This document shows, piece by piece, positions 1 to 7,546 of a stretch of 64,000 nucleotides of DNA (within the stretch, counting starts at the first letter, position 1; each line of letters starts with the position of its first letter). The notes beneath the pieces were generated by a model. The model made no database searches. It worked only from the letters and a program-made list of their open reading frames with translations, and was not told where the DNA came from. The stretch comes from Aquabacterium sp. OR-4 (GTDB lineage: Bacteria; Pseudomonadota; Gammaproteobacteria; Burkholderiales; Burkholderiaceae_C): assembly GCF_025290835.2 (NCBI RefSeq), contig NZ_JAOCQD020000001.1, forward strand, positions 2,666,001 to 2,730,000, written 5' to 3'. The position numbers were made by a program, and so were the translations under genes.

Positions 1-1
1 G

Positions 2-949
2 CTGCCGATGGGCACCGGGCCCTACATGTCGCCCGAGCAGGTGCAGTTCGTGCGCAACGACCCGCGCAGCGACCTGTTTGCGCTGGGCGTGATGCTGTAC
101 CACTTCACCACCGGCGAGCGGCCCTTCGGCGCGCCCGATTCGGTGCGCGGCCTGCGCCGCCGCCTGTACCTGGAGCCGGTGCCGCCGCGCGCCATCCGCC
201 CCGACTGCCCGCCCTGGCTGCAGGAGGTGATCCTGCACTGCCTGGAAGTGCGCGCCGAACGCCGCTACCAGACCGCCGCGCAGCTGGCGCTCGACCTGCA
301 AAGCCCCAGCGAGGTGGCCCTGACCCGCCGCGCCGAGAAGATGGCGCGCAGCGGCACGCTGAAGACGCTCAAGCGCTGGTTCTTCGCGCTCGGGGCCGAG
401 CCGGCACAACCGCCCGCCAAGGTGACCGACCAGATCGAGAAGAGCCCGATCATCATGGCCGCGGTGGACGTCGAGAACGCCGCCGGCCCGCTGCTGGAGC
501 AGCTGCGCGAGACGGTGCGCCGCATCGTCGTCACCGAGCCGGGCGCGCGCCTGGCCTGCGTGAGCGTGATGAAGATCGCCCGCATCGGCATGGACGAGCT
601 GGTCGACACCGAGGGCCGCAGCAAGCATGTCAAGCAGCTGGTGGGCCTGAAGCACTGGGCACGGCCGATCAGCAAGACGCTCAACCTCGAGGAAGGCCGG
701 CTGACCTTCCATGTGCTGGAAGCGCCCGACGCGGCCACCGCGATCCTCGAGTTCGCGCAGCGCAACCAGGTCGATCACATCGTGATGGGCGCGCGGGCCT
801 CGTCCACGCTGCGGCGGCTGCTGGGCAGCGTGTCGTCGCAGGTGGCGGCGCAAAGCGCGTGCAGCGTCACCGTGGTGCGGGTGCCGGTGGCTGCGGCCTC
901 GCCGGCCCTGGCCGACCACCCGCCGCCCGGCGCCTCGCCCACGGCATGA
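2..949 (+). CDS. Ser/Thr protein kinase C-lobe fused to UspA-like domain (5' partial)
   Basis: The reading frame is open to the left edge, so the gene starts outside the window. The visible part begins in the activation segment (GTGPYMSPEQ, the APE-equivalent motif, followed by SDLFALGVMLYHFTTGERPF). That is the C-lobe of a bacterial eukaryotic-like Ser/Thr kinase, ending near visible residue 100. After a linker of about 45 residues comes a universal stress protein fold, with an IIMAAVDVE strand at the start and the nucleotide-binding pattern GARASSTLRRLLGS near the end. The last 15 or so residues are Ala/Pro-rich. Family knowledge: Hanks-type kinases phosphorylate proteins on Ser/Thr, and UspA domains with G-2X-G-9X-G(S/T) often bind ATP. 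The fusion suggests stress-responsive signalling, but no substrate is visible. No transmembrane segment is seen between the two domains. Confidence 0.85.
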   Translation: MPMGTGPYMSPEQVQFVRNDPRSDLFALGVMLYHFTTGERPFGAPDSVRGLRRRLYLEPVPPRAIRPDCPPWLQEVILHCLEVRAERRYQTAAQLALDLQSPSEVALTRRAEKMARSGTLKTLKRWFFALGAEPAQPPAKVTDQIEKSPIIMAAVDVENAAGPLLEQLRETVRRIVVTEPGARLACVSVMKIARIGMDELVDTEGRSKHVKQLVGLKHWARPISKTLNLEEGRLTFHVLEAPDAATAILEFAQRNQVDHIVMGARASSTLRRLLGSVSSQVAAQSACSVTVVRVPVAAASPALADHPPPGASPTA

Positions 950-951
950 GC

Positions 952-1037
952 GCGCCGGGCCGTTCCCCAGCGCGAATCCCGCAGCGCAAGGCGCGAGGGT
1001 TGCTCAGTGCACGCGCCGGGTCATTCCCCAGCGCGAA
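952..1037 (+). repeat. Imperfect 25-bp direct repeat, two copies 61 bp apart
   Basis: Positions 952-976 and 1013-1037 match at about 23 of 25 bases (shared core TTCCCCAGCGCGAA). They lie between the kinase/UspA gene and the YkgJ gene. The function is unknown; it could be a local duplication in a leader. Confidence 0.6.
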
Positions 1038-1093
1038 GATGGCCCAATGAGCCCACCACACCCGATCACCCCCGCCACCTGGCGCAAGCGGCC

Positions 1094-1429
1094 ATGACCG
1101 CGCTGAATCCCTGCATGCGCTGCGGTGCCTGCTGCGCCGGCATGCGCGTCGATTTTTCAAGCAGCGAGCTGCAAAGCCAGGGCGGCACCGTGCCCGATGG
1201 CCTGGCGGTGCCGGTGATCCACCAGCTCTCGCGGCTGCGCGGCACCGACCATGCACGCCCGCGCTGCGCCGCGCTCAGCGGCACCATCGGCCAGCAGGTG
1301 AGCTGCGGCATCCACGAGTGGCGGCCCTCGCCCTGCCGCGAATTCGGCCTGCGCGCGCCGTTCGGCATTGGCGACGAGGCCTGCGCTCGCGCCCGCGCCC
1401 GCCACGGGCTGCCGCCGCTGCCGATGTGA
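1094..1429 (+). CDS. YkgJ-family cysteine-cluster protein
   Basis: A 111-residue protein with an N-terminal CMRCGACC cluster, then single Cys residues at ARPRC, VSCGIHEW and PSPCREFG. This spacing is typical of the YkgJ / putative zinc- or iron-chelating family (CxxCxxCC, then a late C...C pair). The frame continues upstream to a start at 1007, but that extension is low-complexity and Arg/Pro-rich. The ATG at 1094 places the Cys cluster at residues 7-13, as expected for the family. The biochemical role of the family is not established; metal or Fe-S binding is inferred from the cysteines. The gene ends at a convergent junction carrying the 87-bp repeat. Confidence 0.8.
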   Translation: MTALNPCMRCGACCAGMRVDFSSSELQSQGGTVPDGLAVPVIHQLSRLRGTDHARPRCAALSGTIGQQVSCGIHEWRPSPCREFGLRAPFGIGDEACARARARHGLPPLPM

Positions 1430-1530
1430 GCTGGGGCACCCGGCCTCACGCGTACGTGAGGCCACCCGCCGGGCGGGTTGGCGGGCCGGCTTGGGAGCGG
1501 CCCGGCGCTCGGCCCGCTGGGGCACCCGGC
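1430..1530 (-). repeat. Copy of 87-bp intergenic repeat, inverted orientation
   Basis: This is the reverse complement of the repeat unit seen at 11983-12202, covering about one full unit plus the start of a second. It contains the hairpin GGCCTCAC (1442-1449) / GTGAGGCC (1456-1463) with a 6-nt loop, followed by the palindromic ACCCGCCGGGCGGGT. It fills the junction between the convergent YkgJ and response-regulator genes almost exactly, so a bidirectional terminator role is plausible. Confidence 0.8.
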
Positions 1531-1540
1531 CCGGCGAGTT

Positions 1541-2407
1541 TCAGCCGGCTGGGGTGGCGCGCTGGATGATGCGGCTGACCGCCAGCACCGCCTGGGTGCG
1601 CGAGTTGACTTCCAGCGCGCGCAGCACCGCGGCCACATGGTCCTTGACCGTTTCGACCGAGAGGTTCAGCTCGCGCGCGATCAGCTTGTTGGGCAGGCCC
1701 TTGAGCAGCAGCGCCAGCACCTCGGTCTGGCGCGGCGTGAGGCCCAGGGCGTCCAGGCCATCGGGCCGCCGCGGCACCAGCCCCGAGGCCGCCAGCGCGG
1801 CCAGCGCGGTGGTGGGCGTGGCCGGCGCCACGGCGGCGGCGGCAGGCCCTGCCGTGGTGGTGGCGGTGGCGGCAACGGCTGCCACGGCGGTGTGGCCGGC
1901 GGCGCGCCGCGCAGCCTCGGCCGCATCGGCCGCCGCCAGCTGGGCACGCGCGGCGGTGATGGTGGTGTCGCCCAGGTCGCCACGGCCCTGCATGCGGGCG
2001 ATCAGCTCCAGCAGCGCCGGCGGAATGAACACGCCGCCGGCCAGCACCATGGACAAGGCCTCGGACAGTTCGTCCATCGACGAGCGCTTGGGCACGAAGC
2101 CCATCGCGCCCATGTCCACGGCCCGCACCACGTCGGCCAGGCGCTCGGTGGCCGAGACGATGGCCACCGGCAGCTCGGGGTGCGCCTGGCGCAGCTCGGC
2201 CAGCACGTCGAAGCCGTCGACCTCGTCGCCCAGCTTCAGGTCGAGCAGCAGCAGGTCGAAGGGTTGTGCACCGGCCGCGGCCAGCAGGGCCTTGGCCTGC
2301 TCGGGCGTCTCGGCGGCCGCCACCTCGATGCCGGGCTGCTGCGCCTCGAGCATCTGGCGCAGCGCGCTGAGGATCAGCGGATGGTCATCGAGCATCAGCA
2401 CCTTCAT
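1541..2407 (-). CDS. NarL/LuxR-type response regulator with long Ala-rich linker
   Basis: A 288-residue two-component response regulator. The receiver domain (residues 1-120) has the acidic pair D7/D8, phosphoacceptor D56 (LLLLDLKLG), the SATE segment and the conserved Lys in GFVPKRS. The C-terminal LuxR helix-turn-helix (about 225-275) reads LTPRQTEVLALLLKGLPNK and then VETVKDHVAAVLRAL. Between them is an unusually long linker of about 90 residues rich in Ala, Thr and Pro, against 15-30 in typical NarL proteins. Start: the frame extends upstream to 2452, but MKVLMLDDHP at 2407 is the canonical receiver start. No histidine kinase lies next to it in the window. It converges on the YkgJ gene through the 87-bp repeat. 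Confidence 0.9.
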   Translation of the reverse strand: MKVLMLDDHPLILSALRQMLEAQQPGIEVAAAETPEQAKALLAAAGAQPFDLLLLDLKLGDEVDGFDVLAELRQAHPELPVAIVSATERLADVVRAVDMGAMGFVPKRSSMDELSEALSMVLAGGVFIPPALLELIARMQGRGDLGDTTITAARAQLAAADAAEAARRAAGHTAVAAVAATATTTAGPAAAAVAPATPTTALAALAASGLVPRRPDGLDALGLTPRQTEVLALLLKGLPNKLIARELNLSVETVKDHVAAVLRALEVNSRTQAVLAVSRIIQRATPAG

Positions 2408-2455
2408 GTCCCTGCCTCCTTCAGCACGACCACCCCGCGGCGCCGGCGCCATGGC

Positions 2456-2941
2456 TCAGGTGTAGCGCCGCGACACCGCCTCGGCCACGCACACCGGCTT
2501 GTCGCTGCCCTCGCGCTCGATCGTCACGGCCATGGTCAGCTGAGCGCCTCCGGCGATCGGCTCGTAGGCCAGCAGCTGCACCTGGGCGCGCAGCCGGCTG
2601 CCCACCGGCACCGGCGCCGGAAAGCGCACCTTGTTCAGGCCGTAGTTGACGCCCATGCGCACATCGTCGATCAGCAGCGTCTCGCCGGCCAGCAGGGGCA
2701 GCAGCGAGAGCGTGAGAAAGCCGTGCGCGATGGTGGTGCCAAAAGGCCCGGCCGCCGCGCGCACCGGGTCGACATGGATCCACTGGTGGTCGCCGGTGGC
2801 CTGGGCAAACTGGTCGATGCGCGCCTGGTCGATCGTCACCCAGTCGCTGGTGGCCAGGTGCTGGCCCACGCGGCCCTGCAGCGAGGCCAGCGTGGCGATG
2901 TGCACCGGGCCGGGTGGGATGGGGGAAACGGTGGTGTTCAT
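2456..2941 (-). CDS. MaoC-like (R)-hydratase
   Basis: A 161-residue single hot-dog protein of the MaoC / (R)-specific enoyl-CoA hydratase type. The hydratase motif is visible as DQARIDQFAQATGDHQWIHVDP, with the catalytic Asp/His in GDHQWIH, then AAAGPFGTTIAHGFLTLSLLP. Family members hydrate trans-2-enoyl-CoA to (R)-3-hydroxyacyl-CoA, for example for polyhydroxyalkanoate supply, though many have other acyl substrates. The chosen ATG at 2941 overlaps the stop of the upstream ParA-like gene by 4 nt (ATGA), which indicates translational coupling. The longer frame to 3013 would run well inside that gene. The substrate cannot be told from the sequence. Confidence 0.88.
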   Translation of the reverse strand: MNTTVSPIPPGPVHIATLASLQGRVGQHLATSDWVTIDQARIDQFAQATGDHQWIHVDPVRAAAGPFGTTIAHGFLTLSLLPLLAGETLLIDDVRMGVNYGLNKVRFPAPVPVGSRLRAQVQLLAYEPIAGGAQLTMAVTIEREGSDKPVCVAEAVSRRYT

Positions 2942-3558
2942 GCGGCCAGCCAGTCGAGAAGGGGTTGCCATTGCGCCAGGTCGCGCTCGACCCGCCCGGG
3001 CGCCACGTCCCACAGCGTGAGGCCGCGCGCAGCCAGGTGCACATAGTTCTGCGTGTCACGCAGCTGGGCCAGCGGCGGCCGGCCCAGCGCGTCCAGCCAC
3101 TCGTGCAGGTGCTCGGTGGCGTGGGTGTGATCCTTGGCGCGCATCGCCACCAGGCCGATGGCCAGGCGGGCGCTGCGCTTGTGCTCGCCCAGCGTGTGCA
3201 GGAAGGCCTGCGTGGCCGCCATGTCGAAGGGGCTGGGCTGCAGCGGGATCAGCAGCTTGTCGGCCAGCTTCATCACCGCGTCGAGCCGCTTGCCGTGCAG
3301 GCCGGCGGGCGTGTCGATCACCGCGTGCGTGGTGCCCTTGGGCAGGCGCACGGTGTCGCCGCCGTCGATCACCTCCCAGCCGCGGATGGGCGGCAGCGCC
3401 GCGGGGCGCAGGCTCAGCCAGCCGCGCGCGCTGTGCTGGCGATCCAGGTCGCCCAGCATCACCGCATGGCCCTGGCGCGCCAGCCAGCCGGCCACATTGG
3501 TGGCCAGCGTGCTCTTGCCGACGCCACCTTTCGGGTTGGCCACCGCGATCACCGGCAT
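2938..3558 (-). CDS. Orphan ParA/MinD-like P-loop ATPase
   Basis: A 206-residue member of the ParA/MinD superfamily. The deviant Walker A is NPKGGVGKST (residues 8-17) with the signature Lys. Walker A' and switch regions are seen at LGDLDRQHSARGW and HAVIDTPAGLHG. It is shorter than chromosomal ParA and lacks an N-terminal DNA-binding helix-turn-helix. No parB-like gene or parS-like site is nearby, so it is an orphan. Such proteins position cellular cargo or act in plasmid partition; the cargo here is unknown. The downstream maoC-like gene overlaps its 3' end by 4 nt, so the two are probably co-transcribed. Confidence 0.88.
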   Translation of the reverse strand: MPVIAVANPKGGVGKSTLATNVAGWLARQGHAVMLGDLDRQHSARGWLSLRPAALPPIRGWEVIDGGDTVRLPKGTTHAVIDTPAGLHGKRLDAVMKLADKLLIPLQPSPFDMAATQAFLHTLGEHKRSARLAIGLVAMRAKDHTHATEHLHEWLDALGRPPLAQLRDTQNYVHLAARGLTLWDVAPGRVERDLAQWQPLLDWLAA

Positions 3559-3634
3559 ACAAGCTCCAAGACTTCCAACATTGGCTGGTATGTTACGAGA
3601 GCGTCCTCATTGACCGGCCCGCCGCCGCCCCACG

Positions 3635-4303
3635 ATGCCACGAATTCTGGTGATCGCCGCCCACCCGCACCTGGGGGATTCCCGCGTCACGCGCGCGCTG
3701 ATCGACGCGGCCCGCGCGGCCGCCGCCGAGGGTGCCGACATCGCCGTGCGCGAGCTGTACGCGCTGTATCCCGACTACCTGATCGACACCGCCGCCGAGC
3801 AGGCCGCGCTGCGCGAGGCGGCGCTGCTGGTGTGGCTGCACCCGATCCACTGGTACGGCATGCCGCCGCTGATGAAGCTGTGGCTCGACGAGGTGTTCGC
3901 CTTCGGCTGGGCCTATGGCCCGGGCGGCACGGCGCTGGCCGGGCGCGACCTGTGGCTGGTGTGCTCCACCGGCGGCAGTGCCGAGTCGTACCAGCCAGCG
4001 GGCCACAACCGCCACGCGTTCGAGGCCTTCCTGCCGCCCTATGCGCAGGCCGCCGCGCTGGTCGGCCTGCGCTTTCTGCCGCCGCAGGTGCTGCATGGCG
4101 CCCATCAGGCCGATGGCGCGGCCGTCACGGCCTTTGCGCAGGGCTTTGTCGCACGCCTGCGCAGCTGGCCCGAAGCCAGCGCCTGGCCCGAGCTGGCCGG
4201 CCTGCCGCCCTGCCCCGGCTGCACCGTGCCGGGCGGCGAGCGGCCGGCCGAGGCCCCGGGCAGCGTGACGCTGGCCGCCACCACGCGCCGCGTCGAGGCC
4301 TGA
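3635..4303 (+). CDS. kefF: KefF-like NAD(P)H oxidoreductase (flavodoxin fold)
   Basis: A 222-residue flavodoxin-like NAD(P)H:quinone oxidoreductase. Features are RILVIAAHPHLGDSRVTRAL at the N-terminus (FMN phosphate loop), LVWLHPIHWYGMPPLMKLWLDEV (conserved HPxxWYxxP) and CSTGGSAESY. KefF is the soluble activator of the KefC potassium efflux system. Here the kefC-type gene begins 2 nt after its stop, which strongly supports that pairing. By analogy it binds the cytoplasmic face of KefC during electrophile stress; this is inferred. The last 30 residues are divergent and contain a CPGC pair (PPCPGCTVPG). Confidence 0.88.
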   Translation: MPRILVIAAHPHLGDSRVTRALIDAARAAAAEGADIAVRELYALYPDYLIDTAAEQAALREAALLVWLHPIHWYGMPPLMKLWLDEVFAFGWAYGPGGTALAGRDLWLVCSTGGSAESYQPAGHNRHAFEAFLPPYAQAAALVGLRFLPPQVLHGAHQADGAAVTAFAQGFVARLRSWPEASAWPELAGLPPCPGCTVPGGERPAEAPGSVTLAATTRRVEA

Positions 4304-4305
4304 GC

Positions 4306-6150
4306 ATGGAGCACGCCAACTGGCTGAGCACCAGCGCGGTGTACCTGGGCGCGGCGGTGCTGGCCGTGCCCATTGCCCGGCTGCTGGGCCTGGGCGCCAT
4401 CGTCGGCTACCTGGCCGCGGGCATCGCCATCGGGCCCTGGGGCCTGCGCCTGGTGACCGAAACCACCACCATCCTGCATGTGGCCGAGTTCGGCGTGGTG
4501 CTGATGCTGTTTCTGGTGGGCCTGGAGCTCGAGCCGCGCCGGCTGTGGGCGCTGCGCCGGCCGATCTTTGGCGGCGGCAGCCTGCAGCTGCTGGGCTCGG
4601 CGGCGCTGATGCTGGGCGTGGGCGTGGCCGCCGGGCTGCCCTGGCCGGTGGCGCTGGTGGCCGGGCTGGGGCTGGCGATGTCGTCCACCGCCATCGGCCT
4701 GGGCGTGCTGGCCGAGCGCAACCTGGGCGCCACCACCTCGGGCCAGCATGTGCTGAGCGTGGCGCTGCTGCAGGACATTGCCGCGATCCCGGTGCTGGCC
4801 CTGGTGCCGCTGCTGGCCGCGGCACCGCTGGGCGCGGCCCACGAGGGCGGCGGCTGGTGGGGCGCGGCCAAGGCCCTGGGCGTGGTGGCCGGCATCGTGT
4901 TTGGCGGCCGGCTGCTGCTGCGCCCGGCGCTGCGCTGGATCGCCCGCAGCGACACGCCCGAGATCTTCACCGCCGCGGCGCTGCTGCTGGTGGTGGCCAC
5001 GGCCACGCTGATGCAGGCGGTGGGCCTGTCGATGGCGCTTGGCGCCTTTCTGGCCGGCGTGCTGCTGGCCGAAAGCGAATACCGCCGCGCGCTCGAGACC
5101 GACCTCGAGCCCTTCAAGGGCCTGCTGCTGGGCCTGTTCTTCATCGCCGTGGGCATGGGCATCGACTTCGCGGTGATCGCCGCGCACCCGGGGTGGATGG
5201 CCGCGGTGGTGGCCGGCTTCCTGCTGCTCAAGGCCGCGGTGCTGTGGCTGCTGGCCCATCTGGCCCGGCTGCCGCTGGCCGAACGGCCGGTGTTCGTGAT
5301 CCTGCTGGCCCAGGGCGGCGAGTTCGGCTTCGTGGTCTTCCAGGCCGCGCAGCAGGCCGGCGTGATCGATGGCGCCACCAGCTCCTTCCTGGTGGCCGCG
5401 GTGGCCATCTCGATGCTGGCCACACCGCTGCTGCTGCCGCTGGCCGACCGCTGGTGGCTGCCGCGCCTGGCCGCCCGCGCGCCGCGCACCGAGCCGCCGG
5501 CCGAAACCCGCCTGAGCGAGCCGCAGGCCGCGCCGGTGATCATTGCCGGCTTCGGCCGCTTCGGCCAGGTGGTGGGCCGCCTGCTCAACGCCAGCGGCCT
5601 GCAGGCCACCGTGCTGGAGCACGACGCCGAGCAGGTGGAGGCGGTGCGCCGCTTCGGCTGGCCGGTGTTCTATGGCGACGCCAGCCGGCTCGACCTGCTG
5701 CGCATGGCCGGCGCCGCCGAGGCGCGGGTGTTCGTGCTGGCCATCGACGATGTCGAGCAGAGCGTGGCCGTGGCCGCGCTGGTGCGCGAGCATTTTCCGC
5801 AGCTCACCGTGGTGGCACGGGCACGCAACGTCACGCACTACCTGAAGCTGCGCGCGCTGGGCATCACGCTGATCGAGCGCGAGACGCTCGATGCATCGCT
5901 GATGAGCGGCCGCCATGTGCTCGAGCAGCTGGGCTGGCAGCCGCATGCCGCGCGCAACCAGGCCCTGCGCTTTCGGCAGCACACGGTTGCGCTGATCGAG
6001 CAGATGCGCGCCCATGTGGGCGACGAGCAGGAGCTGATCGCCCTGGCCAAGCAGGGCCGCCAACAGCTCGAGGCCATGTGGGCGCAAGAGCGCGCCGAGC
6101 AGGCCGCCGCGCGCCACCGCCGCGGCTGGCACGACGACAGCACGCACTGA
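4306..6150 (+). CDS. kefC: KefB/KefC-type CPA2 cation:proton antiporter with RCK domain
   Basis: A 614-residue membrane protein. Residues 1-390 form about 12 hydrophobic segments of the Na+/H+ exchanger (CPA2) fold. The GLELEPRRLW loop and the ALLQDIAAIPVLALVPLL segment carry the acidic residue expected in the ion path. From about residue 410 a Rossmann TrkA-N/RCK domain follows (IIAGFGRFGQVVGRLL, then EHDAEQVEAVRRFGWPVFYGDA). KefC-type proteins efflux K+ in exchange for H+ and are gated by glutathione adducts through the RCK domain. The ATG at 4306 lies 2 nt after the kefF stop, so the pair is an operon. A long frame reaches upstream to 2914 but only because stops are rare at this GC content. 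Confidence 0.92.
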   Translation: MEHANWLSTSAVYLGAAVLAVPIARLLGLGAIVGYLAAGIAIGPWGLRLVTETTTILHVAEFGVVLMLFLVGLELEPRRLWALRRPIFGGGSLQLLGSAALMLGVGVAAGLPWPVALVAGLGLAMSSTAIGLGVLAERNLGATTSGQHVLSVALLQDIAAIPVLALVPLLAAAPLGAAHEGGGWWGAAKALGVVAGIVFGGRLLLRPALRWIARSDTPEIFTAAALLLVVATATLMQAVGLSMALGAFLAGVLLAESEYRRALETDLEPFKGLLLGLFFIAVGMGIDFAVIAAHPGWMAAVVAGFLLLKAAVLWLLAHLARLPLAERPVFVILLAQGGEFGFVVFQAAQQAGVIDGATSSFLVAAVAISMLATPLLLPLADRWWLPRLAARAPRTEPPAETRLSEPQAAPVIIAGFGRFGQVVGRLLNASGLQATVLEHDAEQVEAVRRFGWPVFYGDASRLDLLRMAGAAEARVFVLAIDDVEQSVAVAALVREHFPQLTVVARARNVTHYLKLRALGITLIERETLDASLMSGRHVLEQLGWQPHAARNQALRFRQHTVALIEQMRAHVGDEQELIALAKQGRQQLEAMWAQERAEQAAARHRRGWHDDSTH

Positions 6151-6198
6151 GCAACCTCGGCCCGCCGCCAGCCGCCGCGCGGCCGCGGCCACAGCGCG

Positions 6199-6951
6199 TC
6201 AGCGCAGCGCGTCCCACACCAGCTTGATGCCGGTGAGCAGCATGCCCAGCGAGAACAGCCGGTAGAACAGCGCCTGCGGAATCACGCGCACGATGCGCAG
6301 GCCCAGCCACACGCCCAGCGGCGCGGCCGGCGCCAGCACCAGGGCCGTGCCCATGTTGGTGAGGTCGATCAGGCCCAGCAGGCCGTAGGGCAGCCACTTG
6401 GCGGCATTGACGGCCGCGAAGAACACCGCCAGCGTGGCCGTGAAGCGGATCGGCGGCAGCTTCAGCGGCAGCATGTAAAAGCCGATCGGCGGCCCGCCGG
6501 CATGCGCCACAAAGCTGGTGAAGCCCGACACCGCCGCAAAGAAGAAACCACTGCCGGCCCCCGGTGCCGGCGCATCGGCACGCGGCGGAAACACCGTGCG
6601 AATGGCCAGGAACACCAGCGTGATCGCGCCCACCAGGCCCGCCACCGCCCGGGCCGGCAGCACGCCAAACAGCAGCCAGCCCAGCACGATGCCGGCCAGC
6701 CCGGCCGGCAGCAGCAGCCTGAGCAGCGCGGCATCGGCCTGGCGCGCCAGCGCCTTGAGGCCCAGACCATCCATGATGGCCAGCAGCGGCAGCATGATGG
6801 CCGCGGCCTGCGGCACCGGCACGGCCAGCGCCATCAGCGGCACGCCCAGGGCGCCGAAGCCGGCGCCGAAGCCGCTCTTGCTGATGCCCACCAGCAGCAC
6901 CGCGGGCACGGCCACCGCATAGAACGCGGGGTCGGTGATGACCGGCAACAC
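6199..6951 (-). CDS. TauE/SafE-family sulfite exporter-like permease
   Basis: A 250-residue hydrophobic protein with about eight membrane segments. The family signature near the N-terminus is VPAVLLVGISKSGFGAGFGA, and the second half repeats it as GFTSFVAHAGGPPIGFYMLP. TauE/SafE (formerly DUF81) proteins are linked to export of sulfite, sulfoacetate or other anions, but most members have no proven substrate. It converges with kefC and is divergent from the DUF1841 gene. No sulfur-metabolism gene is adjacent, so the substrate is left open. Confidence 0.88.
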   Translation of the reverse strand: MLPVITDPAFYAVAVPAVLLVGISKSGFGAGFGALGVPLMALAVPVPQAAAIMLPLLAIMDGLGLKALARQADAALLRLLLPAGLAGIVLGWLLFGVLPARAVAGLVGAITLVFLAIRTVFPPRADAPAPGAGSGFFFAAVSGFTSFVAHAGGPPIGFYMLPLKLPPIRFTATLAVFFAAVNAAKWLPYGLLGLIDLTNMGTALVLAPAAPLGVWLGLRIVRVIPQALFYRLFSLGMLLTGIKLVWDALR

Positions 6952-7050
6952 GGCGGCTCAGTGCCTGCGCTGAGGCAGGGCGGACGGCGGGCGCAGGGGC
7001 ATCGTGCAGGGGCGCCAGGCGCCGGTGGCGAACAACGCGACAATTGTGGG

Positions 7051-7482
7051 ATGTTCCAGCCCTCCCAGCACGACGTCCGCCGATTCTTCTGCGAGACCTT
7101 CCGCAAGCAGCGCGAGGGCGCCCCGCTGACGCCGATGGAAACCCTGGCCGCCGGCTGGATGGCCGAGCACCCCGAGTACCACGCCGACCTGGCCGATCTG
7201 GAGGCCGCGCTGGCCGCGGTGTACAGCGTGGACGACGGCCGCACCAACCCCTTCTTGCACCTGGCCATGCACCTGAGCATCAGCGAGCAGTGCAGCATCG
7301 ACCAGCCCAGCGGCATCCGCCAGGCGGTCGAGCTGCTGGCCGCGCGGCGCAATGCGCTGCACGAGGCCCACCACGAGGTGATGGAGTGCCTGGGCGAGAT
7401 GATCTGGACCAGCCAGCGCAGCGGCCTGCCGCCCGACGGCCACGCCTACCTCGACGCCGTGCGGCGCCGCGCCACACGCTAG
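7051..7482 (+). CDS. DUF1841-family protein
   Basis: A 143-residue soluble protein matching the DUF1841 family. It begins MFQPSQHDVRRFFCETFRK and contains NPFLHLAMHLSISEQCSID and HEVMECLGEMIW near the C-terminus (the H-x3-H-x2-SE-Q core is typical). No enzymatic function is known for the family, which is common in Beta- and Gammaproteobacteria. ATG at 7051 is the family start; the frame continues upstream but reads through the divergent permease promoter region. It converges with the ABC binding-protein gene. Confidence 0.85.
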   Translation: MFQPSQHDVRRFFCETFRKQREGAPLTPMETLAAGWMAEHPEYHADLADLEAALAAVYSVDDGRTNPFLHLAMHLSISEQCSIDQPSGIRQAVELLAARRNALHEAHHEVMECLGEMIWTSQRSGLPPDGHAYLDAVRRRATR

Positions 7483-7490
7483 GCCGGCGG

Positions 7491-7546
7491 GCCAGGTACT
7501 CAGGGCCAGGTACTCAGGGCCAGGTACTCAGGGCCTGTCGCTCAGG
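7491..7546. repeat. Four tandem 14-bp repeats at a convergent junction
   Basis: Three exact copies of GCCAGGTACTCAGG (7491-7504, 7505-7518, 7519-7532) and a diverged fourth (7533-7546). The fourth copy contains the stop codon of the minus-strand ABC binding-protein gene (7542-7544). The array fills the 59-bp junction with the DUF1841 gene. Three identical copies suggest recent slippage or expansion. Confidence 0.9.

Noticed and set aside
7489..7546. CRISPR-like array at the 14-bp repeats
   Set aside because: There are no spacers and no cas genes in the window.
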